From Anthonomus grandis grandis (Eukaryota > Arthropoda > Insecta > Coleoptera > Curculionidae): 64,000 nucleotides of DNA. The DNA is taken from assembly GCF_022605725.1 (NCBI RefSeq), contig NC_065564.1, positions 2,582,698 through 2,646,697 on the forward strand, in the 5' to 3' direction. The notes beneath the pieces are model-generated. The model was not told the DNA's origin. It searched no databases and was given only the letters and a program-made list of their open reading frames with translations. This document shows, one piece after another, positions 1-11,700 of the stretch (positions within the stretch are counted from its first letter, which is position 1; each line of letters starts with the position of its first letter). The position numbers and the translations under genes are program-made.

Positions 1-119
1 CTACAAAAAAGAGTAGCACCTCTTTTTATTTGCAATAAGACGCTTTTGCTATTTATAAAACCTCATAAATATCCCCAAAACCGTTTTGGAGTTATCCTCA
101 AAAAAATTTATGTTTTTCT
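1..119 (+). repeat. Truncated copy of a dispersed repeat (partner at 1,472-1,577)
   Basis: This stretch aligns by eye with 1,472-1,577. Shared blocks include a CTACAAAAA start, TATTTRCAA, an ATATCCCYAAAACCGTTTT block and the end CCTCAAAAA. The window edge cuts this copy. The second copy lies downstream of an ACAGGGTGTC motif at about 1,108, so the full element may be near 480 bp and run from that motif. No coding capacity is visible. The element family is not identified. Confidence 0.6.
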
Positions 120-199
120 AGCAAAAAAAAAACAGTTACTTGTTTTAAGCAGTTATTCCTGGATTATTGACAATTTTTATCCAAATTTTTTTTTTCAGG

Positions 200-1050
200 C
201 ACTTTATTCAAGCATCAGAGGTACTTATTCTATGGCATTAAGTGTTTTCTGGTAAATAGTCATTTATTCTACGCTTTTCGGGCACTTAGTATGGTCTTTA
301 AGATTACTTAAGTTATAGGCATTTAAATGTTTAAAGTAAATTAAATTGAAATAAGTATAGTACTATAAAACTCCTTGGCTTAAGTGCCTAGAATAAGTGT
401 CCAATTTATTATTCCATTAAATATTCCAAGTACTAAAAATGACTCAAATGCCTGGAAGATACTTGAGAATACTTTAATAATTGTTCCGGGCACTTAGATG
501 CTTAACATAATATTTAGAAATTACTTTTAGATAGACAGGATTAAAAACCAAAGGCCTTAACTTGGTTCATTACTTTGAAAGGGCCTTAGTATATTCAATT
601 AAGTGTTTCAGGCATTTAAAATACTGAAAAAGAGATTGAGGAGTACTTAACTAATTGTTCCAGGCACTTGGATGCCTGCAGTAATATTTCAAAATTATTT
701 TTAGAAAAAGAGGTGTAAAAAGCAAATTAATTAACTCATTTAAGAGTACTGCACTCAGCTTTCTAGACATTTAAAGTGATTCCATGCCTGGAATAGTACT
801 TAAATAATTATTCCAGGCACTTAAATTCCTCGAATAACATTCTGATATTACTCTTAGAAGTCAGGAGTTAAACCAGTAAAGTCCAATTTGCTTCAAATGT
901 CTGGGAAGGCATTGACTGTCCTTGAAGGATAATTCCAAGCATTTCAAGCAAGTTAAATGCCTGGAATATGCAAAGGATATCGCAGGTCACCATATAAAAC
1001 ATACCAGGAATATCTTTTTACTTTCTATAATATTTGGCTAGGCACACTTG
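200..1050. repeat. Degenerate repeat array built on a TTCCAGGCACTT motif
   Basis: The motif TTCCAGGCACTT and its reverse complement AAGTGCCTGGAA recur with substitutions at about 211, 279, 376, 443, 484, 605, 658, 788, 811 and 956. The better copies at 484, 658 and 811 are spaced by roughly 150-175 bases. Several motifs form small inverted pairs, such as GGCACTTGGATGCC near 662. A similar motif and layout recur at 42,590-43,195, so both probably descend from one repeat family. No gene is seen here. Confidence 0.5.
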
Positions 1051-1107
1051 GTGCATATATTTAATAAATATTTTAAAACACATCCTAGGCATATCTAATT
1101 ATTTATA

Positions 1108-1585
1108 CAGGGTGTCAATTTGAAAAGTTTCAATGTGAATATCTTGAAAAATATAAGAGTTGCAAAAATGCGGTCTAGAGGAATTGGGAAAACTAGAACT
1201 GCCATATTCTTGTCAAGAGGTATTATTTCTAAGTATGTAATTTCAAAAGAAATGATTAAAAACCTCAAGTAGTTTTTGAAATATAATTAGAAGCCAAATG
1301 CCACTTTATAAAAATTGCTCTAGGACAGCAAATTTATGAAATAAAACTACATTTTATTTATCAAATTAATCTCCAGGAAAAAAAAGTTGACGTACAAAAA
1401 GTCGGCGCTAGAAGAAACCATTGGAGACTTGAATTTTTTATTTTCCGGTAATTTTTCTTTTATTTTCTGAACCTACAAAAAGCTATAACCCCTTGTTTTA
1501 TTTACAAAGAAATTCTTCAGTTTTTGATCAGTATTTCATATATATCCCTAAAACCGTTTTAAAGTTACCCTCAAAAATTCTAAAA
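1108..1585 (+). repeat. Dispersed element beginning with ACAGGGTGTC
   Basis: The segment starts with an ACAGGGTGTC-type end and finishes with the copy of the 1-119 repeat. Similar TACAGGGTG motifs occur at about 34,243 and, inverted, at about 26,535. Motifs like this are common at the ends of insect repeats, but I cannot assign a family. There is no long reading frame. The left boundary rests only on the motif and the right on loss of similarity to the first copy. Confidence 0.35.
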
Positions 1586-1589
1586 CTAC

Positions 1590-2700
1590 AGTACAGCAAG
1601 TTAAAAAAGGGTTTCGTCTTTATTAAATCCATCTGCAGGAGTTATTTGACTTCAGTGTGAAAAAATTGGGTTCTTACTTCTCAAAAATTGGTTATTGAGA
1701 ACCAATTGCTCGATGGAAGGACAATATGACGACGATTACATACACCTACACCTCCGATCGAGCGTTTGCTGATAACAGCAAAATGCTTTTGTCCAGCGAT
1801 AACTAGGTGGCCCTCGTCTTAGTTATTACCGATTCCGAACCATTTCAGCTACCTCTCCCGAGTCCATTTACCGTTGCCGATCTCTTCTTTTTACACCTTA
1901 TGAATATCAAGTAGACTCGCCGATCGCAGCTCGTGTTTATTGTTTTATTATGTAATCCCGCTCCGGGAATTTAAGCCGCTACGAGATATATTAGCTCTCT
2001 CGTTTGTTTTATTCATGTTTTTCCGATGTATACATTAGGAAAATCTGCATCGGGCGAGCAGAGAGAAATAAAATATGGTAAAACTCTCTCTTTCTCGTAT
2101 ATAAACCGGCCTAATATAACTCGGGGGCATCATACGTTATTACTTTACCGGCGAACGTAATATATATATATTTTTTTAATTCGCTTGCGTCATTTCGTTT
2201 CGAGGGTATATTATTAGATTAAACTTTTTTTTCCCGAAGGTTTACGAGACCAGGGACCCCATAGAAGTCGCAAAAATTTGGCGTTAAAACCCTTTTCACA
2301 CCATTACGTGCAGGCCTCTCATCAACGATCTTGGATGCAGAAAAAACGCTGAAGAAGAACGAGAAAATGGTGAGAATTTGATTGGACGTAAACAGGATCG
2401 GACGTCCAAACTAAGCCTCAAGAAATCCAAGATGTAGCCTCTTGTTTAGTAGTCAATTTAACGAATGCCAGTACGTCCCTGTTAAAGGGTTCTTTAAGAT
2501 CAGAAGGATGTGGTTTATACAGTGGCACACCGGATGCAGAAACTTTTTGCGAGCCACAACCGCAGATCTACGTGCGGGACACCTTCTGCTTCTTCTTCTC
2601 TTCTCGCACCTGATGATGGATTTAAAATTTGAAAAATCTTATCTGCCAAAAACCGATTTTCCGGTACATTTTTAGGTTCATTTCGGGATGACTAGTCATA
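1590..2700. other. Unique non-coding sequence
   Basis: No repeat or supported exon is seen. The part at about 1,720-2,210 is richer in CpG than its surroundings and includes runs such as GCGGG and TCGCGA-like words. A 77-codon frame at 2,442-2,675 has no splice context or recognisable similarity and is not called. The block may be intronic or intergenic. Confidence 0.5.
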
Positions 2701-2714
2701 TTAAAATATTCTGT

Positions 2715-2915
2715 TTATATAGTTGAACCTCTAATTCTTCTAAAACTGGTACCATTTGTACTTAAGCGAATCTGCTCATTGTCATTTACATTTTGAGTCT
2801 GCATCATAACTGCTTAACCCTGATGATTATTTTCTTGAATGCTATTTATTGAAACAAGTTCCTGATTACTTTGTGAAAAATTAGCTTTTTCATTGTTGGA
2901 ACTACTAAAATCTGT
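2715..2915 (-). pseudogene. Asn/Gln/Ser-rich coding relic, possibly retroelement-derived
   Basis: On the minus strand a 67-codon frame from 2,915 down to 2,715 is interrupted by a single in-frame TAA at 2,814-2,816. The reading is rich in Asn, Gln and Ser, with a basic FRRIRG stretch near its end. That composition resembles linker regions of insect LINE ORF1 proteins lying between the coiled coil and the RNA-binding part, but the resemblance is weak. It has no visible partner domains. A second minus-strand frame at 3,099-3,272, also with one stop, lies upstream of it and could belong to the same relic. Chance is a serious alternative. Confidence 0.25.
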
Positions 2916-3279
2916 CATCTAACATTTTGTGATTTTTCTTAAAATATTTGAAATTGGAAGTCATACGACTGTGAAAATGGAAGACATATATATACATCAA
3001 TAGGAGACTAAACATGTAACATTTTCTTCGATGGTACATACCGTAGCTTCCCATACATGCTCAACTAATTTTAAGCGCACGCTACCACATAATCAAATTC
3101 AAATTTGGCGCCTTATAGTGGAGCCACTGTCAAACTCAGTTCCGGCTAGTTCTATTCTACGAAATAGAGATGTTGCCGCTGTCGACGATTCCCTCTGTCG
3201 TTATTGCACATTGGGGACGTTCAGTTCTTCATTGCGTTGTTGTGACTGATGTTTTCCCTTCTCCATTTTCATTTTTGAT

Positions 3280-5780
3280 TTAGGACGTTTGATCCCCAAT
3301 GGATTCTATGCTTTTTCGTAATAACTAATTAATAGCTGATTTTTAATCGGATTTTAAATTGAAGGTTTATTCAACTGTACTTGCTCAACTTTAGGTTGTT
3401 TCTATGGTGTCAGAGTATAGTGCTGCAAGTGAGTATATATCCAGAATATTTATCAACAATGCTTCTTCCAGTTATAGCTTGAAGGGAAAAAAAGGGAAGA
3501 AAGGCTTTGAAAGTTTGTGAGGCAGTAAATATTCATATCTGTTTAAGTCACTTGTACACTACAGGTGCGTTGTGATAGGCATACATTGTGGCGTTTATGA
3601 CCAGCCTAATTATTATTATATACTAATTATAAATTTTTTTTAGAAGGATTAATGCCTAACCCAAAAATACTTACTCGCAAAGATATTGAGCTTAAATTAT
3701 GTCGTGGTACGCTCTTGAAAGGTTGAAATGGGAAAATATAAATTATTACTGTTAGTAGTAAAATAAAAGTAATTGTTTCTAAAAAGTACCCCTTTGTATC
3801 GTTTTTCTACCATCCCTTTTATATCCGAAAAACGTAAAAAATTCGTGAAAATCTAATTTTTGACTAAAAATGTACTGGTAAATTTAAGGCTTTGATGTAT
3901 TAATGCAGTGTAAAGATTTTCAATCGTCATAATTACCAAAAAATGCAGATTTATTTATATATACTATAAAAATCGCTCCCCCAATATAACAGTGGAGGGT
4001 AGAGATTGTTGCAAGTTCAAAGTTGTGACTACCCGACTTTTTAGTTTGAATGACTCTAGGTCATGCTTATTTTCAATTAATGATTGAACATGACTCAAAA
4101 GCCTTTTGTAAATGCAGTTTCCTAATTACAAATTCATTAATATTGATGTCTAAATTATTTGCATTATTGTTTACCTAGTTTCCAATCCTTGTGAAGTTTC
4201 CTTTTTCTAATTTACCCCTTTTAATTGCCAAAAATAAATCCTTAAAACGTAACGTTGTTGTAAATTGTATTATTAGCCGGCATTTGAACATTATGTGTGC
4301 GTACGCTGACCACCCGTGAAGCAACTTCTTAAAAAAAAAAAAAACTAGGGGAACGTAATTAATCTGGTCAAAGAAACACGAGCCGCGATAATAAGGTTCC
4401 TCCTCCGATGATAATAAGGAATTTGTCAAAAAATTAAATTAATTTTTTTGTTGTTGCTTAACCGCTGATTGAAAAATGATTAGTTAGAATATATACCGGG
4501 GTAGAAATGTACATAAAATTTCAATTTAAGCCTCGTTGACTACAGTGTAAACCAGGTTGAACGAATCGACGAGATTTAAATTAAAGTAGATGAGGACGTG
4601 CCGTTAGTCGGAGGACTGAGGTTAAAATTTTAAGACAAATTAACACAAAGCCATGCACAAGTTGGTTAAAGTAAAATGGAGCATTGATGTACAAAGAATT
4701 TCCTTATAAACAAGTCTGTTGGTTCCTATACAATTTTTACTAAAATTGGCTCAACAAAGCAACCTCAGCTTCTAACTTGATTTTCGACCATTAGGGCTCG
4801 TACTAAAACCCCAATAATTAATCGAAATCGTTATGGCAACTCGGATGGTTATTGTCTTATTGATTTTTCGCCTCTAATTTGTCAAGGTGGCTCGGAAGGA
4901 GCGTACGAAGTACAAAAAAAACCTCTTCTCATCATCGCCCTCTCTCTTTGTTTAACGTTTAATAAGCGAGAGAGGTCGACGAACCAACCGTCCCCGGTTT
5001 CTTATTAGGTAGGTACTTTTGAGGTTTTACGAAGAAACCTCGTTAAACGGATGAAAAATTGAGAGATGAAACAATACCGATAATAATGACAAAACAAATC
5101 AAACGGTTTTTCTATGGGAACCGGGGATAAAAATCAGCCAGGGTTCAGGACCTCGCGAGATGCGGGTACTATACTCGCGATCGACGTAGGGTTCCATAAG
5201 AAAAAATGCCTAAGAAGTTAATTACATATTTTGTAATTATTTCCTTGTACAAGGGGGGATTTATGGTGCGTATGTGCTCCTTTTTGGGGTTTTATATGGG
5301 TTAAATAATGAAGCTGTTAAGGCAGACATAGAGAAATAAATCACCGGTAAGTAACCAACAATAATAATATCTATTTAAAACAGTTATTCAAATTCCGCGG
5401 GGCCGGGAACCCATACTGCGACGAACCAATTCGCACTGTGACGGAAAGTAGATGGTTCGAGTCGGCACCCCGCTGCTAATATATTACACCTCGGCTGCTA
5501 TTTACCTTTTAGATGGATTCTGATGACCCCGAGTGATTAATGGGACCGTGTAGGAATCATAAGAAACGTGCCCATGGCAGTTGGGAAAAAATGCACGAGG
5601 AAAGACAAGTGGATCTACGCGATGAGTCTCGATCTTGATACAAGCATTTACTAATAAAAGGCACAACCCTTGACCGACGAGTCTACTTTTAAAATTGTAT
5701 GGTTGTGCGTGTTTCTTCCAGGTCGGATTGGGAAGTGAATTTCCTTTAATATTTCACTCACGTCTTTGCTAAAATTGATC
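3280..5780. other. Unique non-coding sequence
   Basis: I see no exon, array or transposon here. The part at about 4,800-5,640 is CpG-richer, with short pyrimidine and GAGA-type tracts such as CTCTCTC near 4,942, as found in insect regulatory DNA. A tRNA-like GGTTCGAGT word near 5,455 was checked and does not fold as a tRNA. Confidence 0.45.
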
Positions 5781-5789
5781 AACTGTTGG

Positions 5790-5829
5790 CCTTTCCAGAT
5801 AATTTTGTATTCCCAGTTCTCTGGAAAGG
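5790..5829. other. Perfect 10-bp inverted repeat
   Basis: CCTTTCCAGA at 5,790-5,799 pairs perfectly with TCTGGAAAGG at 5,820-5,829 around a 20-base spacer. It could form a small hairpin or be a palindromic protein site. The stem is too short for a microRNA precursor. A match of this size may be chance in 64 kb. Confidence 0.35.
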
Positions 5830-6261
5830 CTCCTTAGATTCTTCCAATTTGCCTTATGTTGCTAAGGAATTTTTCTTCTTCAGTTTTCTTTTTTACTTTT
5901 GATAAATTAATGGTTATAATTAATGGCTATACTCCTGCTGCTACGATTGTTTGTCTTAAATGGAAACTTGGCTAATATTCCTGTTAAGAAGACTCTTGAG
6001 CATCAACTCTCATCTATTTTACCAACTTTTCATTTTCACTATCTCATTCTTTTTCTTATTCAAGTAAAAGTAAAGCTTCTTTTTCAACCACTTTTCTTTG
6101 ACCTAATAAAAACAAACCTGGGAGTGGTACAAACCTTAATCTATGAGATTCTGATTTTAAAATTGTACCGAAGACAGCCCTATGCATCATTAAAATCAGG
6201 GGGGGCCAAGGTTAAAAGTACCAATGTCTGTAATGTGAAAATTGTAATTTAAAATCAGATG

Positions 6262-7390
6262 ATTTTTTCTATCGAAAATTGCCAGGGGCACCCCCATGAA
6301 AAATCTGTTGAAATGGGTTTTTATTTTTTTTTGGAAAACAGTTGGTTCTAGAGAAAAACCTTTTTAACAAAAGTTATAGAACTTTAAAAGGGGTACAATT
6401 TGCAAAATATTTTAGGCACCTACACTACACCATTTTCGGGAAATTTTATAAAAATTGATTTTCATATTTTCCCAATTTTCTCAGGATCTATTGGGAAATT
6501 TATGATTATTATTATTGCATTAGATTTTAAGTAAGAATATCTAAATAAAAGCTCAAGTAAGTTTTTGTCGTAAATAGCATAATAAGAGAGCTACGGAAAA
6601 TTTTAAAAAAATCACTATTTTTGAGCCAAAATTTTGAAAAAAATTAAATTTTTGAAAATTAAAAAAAAAATACCAAAGGATAGAGCACTAAAATAGTAAC
6701 AAAAAACCCTTATAACACAATTTTCTAATTATTACAGTAATGGCATAATTTTGATTTTTTTGAAAATATGCATCAAAAATTCAAAAAAAATTAGCTCAAA
6801 ACTCAAACAAACTTGATTTATGTCGTTCTTACGCTAGTAAGATTTATTTAAATTATTTTAAAATATTTTGCAACACAAAAATAAACATTTTAAAAAAAAA
6901 TCGTTTTTTTCGAAAATTGCCAGGGGTACACCGCCATGAAAACTCTGTTAAAAAGGGTTTTTATTTTTTTTTTGAAAAACAGTTAGTGTTAAAAAAAAAC
7001 TTTTTTAACAAAAGTTATAGGGCCTTAAAGGGGCTATAATTTCCAAAATATTTTAAGCCTCTACACTACACAATTTTCGAAAAATTTTGGAAAAACTAAT
7101 TTTTATACTTTCTCAATTTTCTCATAATCTATTGAGAAATTTATAATTATTATTATTGCATTTATTTCTAGGTAAGAATATCTAAAAAAAAGCTAAAATA
7201 ACTTTTTGCTTTAAACGGCATAATAAGAGAGCTACAGAAAATTTTCGAAAAACCACCCAACTCTAAGCCAAAAATGAAAAAAAATATATTTTTTTTAATC
7301 TCGAAAAAAAATTACCCAGAGATAGAGCATTAAAATAGCAACAAAAAACTCTTATAAGAAATTTTTCTGACTATCACAGTAACACCATAA
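6262..7390 (+). repeat. Two tandem copies of a ~640-bp AT-rich repeat
   Basis: The segment beginning near 6,266 recurs from about 6,905. Both copies share, in order, CGAAAATTGCCAGGGG, a GGGTTTTTATTTTTTTTT block, AACAAAAGTTATAG, CTACACTACAC, AATTTTCTCA, a run of ATTATTATTATTGCAT and CATAATAAGAGAGCTAC. Divergence looks like 15-25 percent with many A-run length changes, so the duplication is not recent. A 109-codon frame just upstream at 5,923-6,252 is low-complexity and not called. Confidence 0.75.
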
Positions 7391-7399
7391 AAAAATGTT

Positions 7400-8740
7400 G
7401 AAACTTCAGTTCTGAATTAAGCCATAGAACTAACTTTGCTGCTGCACCAGAGCATATTCCTTCCCAAATTCATCCCTTTTAAGACTCAAAAATTACGCCA
7501 AGAAGTCCAATTTCCATTTAAACCGTTAAACAAATCTGAACTTTAAATTGTAGCAAACTACTGCTGCTACACAGGTGAAATATGGTAGATGGCTCGTGGC
7601 GTCATGGTTCGAAACAAATGACTGACAGAGCGCGGATAATGCACGTTGCCATTAAAATAATTACTGTCTTCGCTATCTCCGACTCCTTCTTCGTCGTCGT
7701 CGTGTTCCTTATTGTTATTAACTTTCGTTGTGTGTCAATGTTAAGAAGGTACGAGCGAGCGAACGACCAACGATGGTACAGTTACGGTGCGACATGCAAA
7801 AACTCATCCCGGAGACGTTTCTTTTTCGTCAAAGATCAGACTACGACGACGACGGTATTAATTAAAAGCCCAACTATGCACCTGTAATTAATAACAGAAA
7901 ATAATGTAAACAATCTGGAGGTTGAAAGGAGCCGCCCGATCGAAGCTCACCTGTGCAGTGCATGGAATGACGATCATGCTGACGAACCACCATTTCGATA
8001 CCCATATGGGTTTTCTGCTTTACCGGTATTAAAATATCTTTATGGTATTTTATTATGGGAGAGCGGTACCATGGATCTTAAGATTTTTCCCAAAAAAAAA
8101 GAGTTTGGAACGGAAAAAGAGACCAAAGAAGAACCAAGTGTTGACTAAATGAAGAATGATGCGGAAGAAATTCATAAAAAAAAAACCGCGATAATGAAGA
8201 GTTTCTTGTTGATGGATACCCTCAGGTGATTTTTTCGGTGCGTTTTCTTTAAAACAGACCCTTGGGGTCAGTTTTTGCTTGAAAAGTCCGATAGTAAAAG
8301 GCGGCCAAGACTAATGATCCCGACCGTTCAAACTATATTATGTTCTCGCATTCTAACAAGTAGGTTTAGCCTAGACAGAAGTTGAAAAAGAAAAAAATCC
8401 CGAAATAAATGATTGCCGCAATACGAGGCAGCACTGTTTCAGATCGCGAATTATTAATGATGGCAGATTCGGATCGCGATACCGGGTTATGAATGGTTGG
8501 CCATATTGTATGCCTACTACTGTGTTTCAAATTTTTTTCTCCGTTCTCTAATATACGATATGCAGTATGACGTCAAATGGAAAATGGCTGCCTTAAGTCC
8601 AAGTGAAAGTTCAAGAAAAGAAAATTTCCTAAAAAGGGACTCCTTGAGGATGAATTAATTAATTTCACCAATCGCGCTTCTGGATTATTCCTAATCTAAA
8701 GAATGCAAAATGCAATAGGGTTATTTACATTGGGCTCTAA
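7400..8740. other. Unique, CpG-richer block left of the satellite
   Basis: The sequence between the 640-bp duplication and the satellite has no repeat and no supported exon. Reading frames such as 7,582-7,887 are open on CpG-rich sequence but carry no recognisable motif. A TGACGTCA-type word occurs near 8,569. The final 60 bases grade into diverged satellite. Confidence 0.4.
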
Positions 8741-11700
8741 GTAGGTCCTTGAGGAGTGCGAACGTTTGAAAATATTCAAAATGGCCATTTCTGATGATTT
8801 TTGTTGTGCCAAAAAATGGGCACTATAAATGCGAGATCTCAGCTAATATGAGACCTACGATCTTGTGGATGGTCTCGTTCGATTCAGAAAGACGAAACTA
8901 AGACAAAACCGTTGGAATTTTCCGGATAGTGCCTATGGAGGCCGAGATATCGACCTCCAAAGTTTGGGATTTGTCATTTTGCAGGTATACCCCCCCGTAT
9001 CGAATTTTTCACCAAAATTTGAATTTTTAAGAATTCAAACAAACTATACCATCGACTTTTTCCCATCACCTAGATTACCAAAACACCAAGTTATAACAGG
9101 ATTCGATCAGAAATAAGGGAATGAGAGCACTTTGAAAATTCGGAAAAAGTCACTTTCTGACCTCGTTTTTGAGCCCAAAAATGGGCCCTAAAAATGCGAG
9201 ATCTCAGCTAATATGAAATCTACGACCTTGTGAATGGTCTCGTTGGATTCAGAAAGACGAAACTAAGACAAAACCGTTGGAATTTTCTAGATAGTGCCTA
9301 TAGAAGCTGAGATATCGACCTCCAAAGTTTGGGATTTTTCATTTTGCAGGTATACCCTCCCGTATCAAATTTTTCACCAAAAATTGAATTTTTAAGAATT
9401 CAAACCAACTATACCATCGACTTGTTCGCATCACCTAGATTACGAAAGCACCGGGTTATAACAGGATTCGATAAGAAATAACGGAATGAGAGCACTTTGA
9501 AAATTCGGAAAAAGTCACTTTCTGACTCCGTTTTTGAGCTCAAAAATGGGCCCTAGAAATGCGAGATCTCAGCTAATATCAGACCTACGACCTTGTGGAT
9601 AGTCTTGTTGGATTCAGAAAGACGAAACTAAGACAAAACCGTTGGAATTTTCTAGATAGTGCCTATAGAAGCCGAGATATCGACCTCCAAAGTTTGGGAT
9701 TTTTCATTTTGCAGGTATACCCCCCCGTATCGAATTTTTTCACCAAAAATTGATTTTTTTCGAAATTAAACTAAGTATACCAGCGTCTTATTTGGGTCAC
9801 CTAGATTACGAAAACACCGGGTTATAACAGGATCCGAGCAGAACTAAGGGAATGAGAGCACTTTGATAATCCTGAAAAAGTCGGTTTTCGACGTCCGTTT
9901 TTGAGGCCAAAAATGGGCATCAAAAATGCCATATCTCAGCTATTAGAAGAGCTACGACCTTGGGGATGGTCTCGTTGGATTCAAAATGACGAAACTAAGA
10001 CAAAACCGTTGGAATTTTCCCGATAGCTCCCATAGAAGCCGAGATATCGACCTTCAAAGTTTGGACTTTTTCATTTTTCGGGTATACCCCCCCGTATCGA
10101 ATTTTTTCACCAAAAATTGAATTTTTTCGAAATCAAACTAAGTATACCAGCGTCTTATTTGGGTCCCCTAGATTACGAAAACACCGGGTTATAACAGGAT
10201 CCAAGCAGAACTAAGGGAATGAGAGCACTTTGAAAATCCTGAGAAAGTCGGTTTTCGACGTCCGTTTTTGAGGCCAAAAATGGGCATCAAAAATGCCATA
10301 TCTCAGCTATTAGAAGAGCTACGACCTTGGGGATGGTCTCGTTGGATTCAAAATGACGAAACTAAGACAAAACCGTTGGAATTTTCCCGATAGCTCCCAT
10401 AGAAGCCGAGATATCGACCTTCAAAGTTTGGACTTTTTCATTTTTCGGGTATACCCCCCCGTATCGAATTTTTTCACCAAAAATTGAATTTTTTCGAAAT
10501 CAAACTAAGTATACCAGCGTCTTATTTGGGTCCCCTAGATTACGAAAACACCGGGTTATAACAGGATCCAAGCAGAACTAAGGGAATGAGAGCACTTTGA
10601 AAATCCTGAGAAAGTCGGTTTTCGACGTCCGTTTTTGAGGCCAAAAATGGGCATCAAAAATGCCATATCTCAGCTATTAGAAGAGCTACGACCTTGGGGA
10701 TGGTCTCGTTGGATTCAAAATGACGAAACTAAGACAAAACCGTTGGAATTTTCCCGATAGCTCCCATAGAAGCCGAGATATCGACCTTCAAAGTTTGGAC
10801 TTTTTCATTTTTCGGGTATACCCCCCCGTATCGAATTTTTTCACCAAAAATTGAATTTTTTCGAAATCAAACTAAGTATACCAGCGTCTTATTTGGGTCC
10901 CCTAGATTACGAAAACACCGGGTTATAACAGGATCCGAGCAGAACTAAGGGAATGAGAGCACTTTGAAAATCCTGAGAAAGTCGGTTTTCGACGTCCGTT
11001 TTTGAGGCCAAAAATGGGCATCAAAAATGCCATATCTCAGCTATTAGAAGAGCTACGACCTTGGGGATGGTCTCGTTGGATTCAAAATGACGAAACTAAG
11101 ACAAAACCGTTGGAATTTTCCCGATAGCTCCCATAGAAGCCGAGATATCGACCTTCAAAGTTTGGACTTTTTCATTTTTCGGGTATACCCCCCCGTATCG
11201 AATTTTTTCACCAAAAATTGAATTTTTTCGAAATCAAACTAAGTATACCAGCGTCTTATTTGGGTCCCCTAGATTACGAAAACACCGGGTTATAACAGGA
11301 TCCAAGCAGAACTAAGGGAATGAGAGCACTTTGAAAATCCTGAGAAAGTCGGTTTTCGACGTCCGTTTTTGAGGCCAAAAATGGGCATCAAAAATGCCAT
11401 ATCTCAGCTATTAGAAGAGCTACGACCTTGGGGATGGTCTCGTTGGATTCAAAATGACGAAACTAAGACAAAACCGTTGGAATTTTCCCGATAGCTCCCA
11501 TAGAAGCCGAGATATCGACCTTCAAAGTTTGGACTTTTTCATTTTTCGGGTATACCCCCCCGTATCGAATTTTTTCACCAAAAATTGAATTTTTTCGAAA
11601 TCAAACTAAGTATACCAGCGTCTTATTTGGGTCCCCTAGATTACGAAAACACCGGGTTATAACAGGATCCAAGCAGAACTAAGGGAATGAGAGCACTTTG

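Noticed and set aside
5399..5490. Possible tRNA (GGTTCGAGT with a nearby CCCCG)
   Set aside because: The T-arm does not pair and no acceptor or anticodon stem can be formed at proper distances.
5923..6252. 109-codon hydrophobic frame
   Set aside because: Low-complexity Leu/Ile/Lys composition typical of AT-rich non-coding DNA, with no domain and no exon borders.
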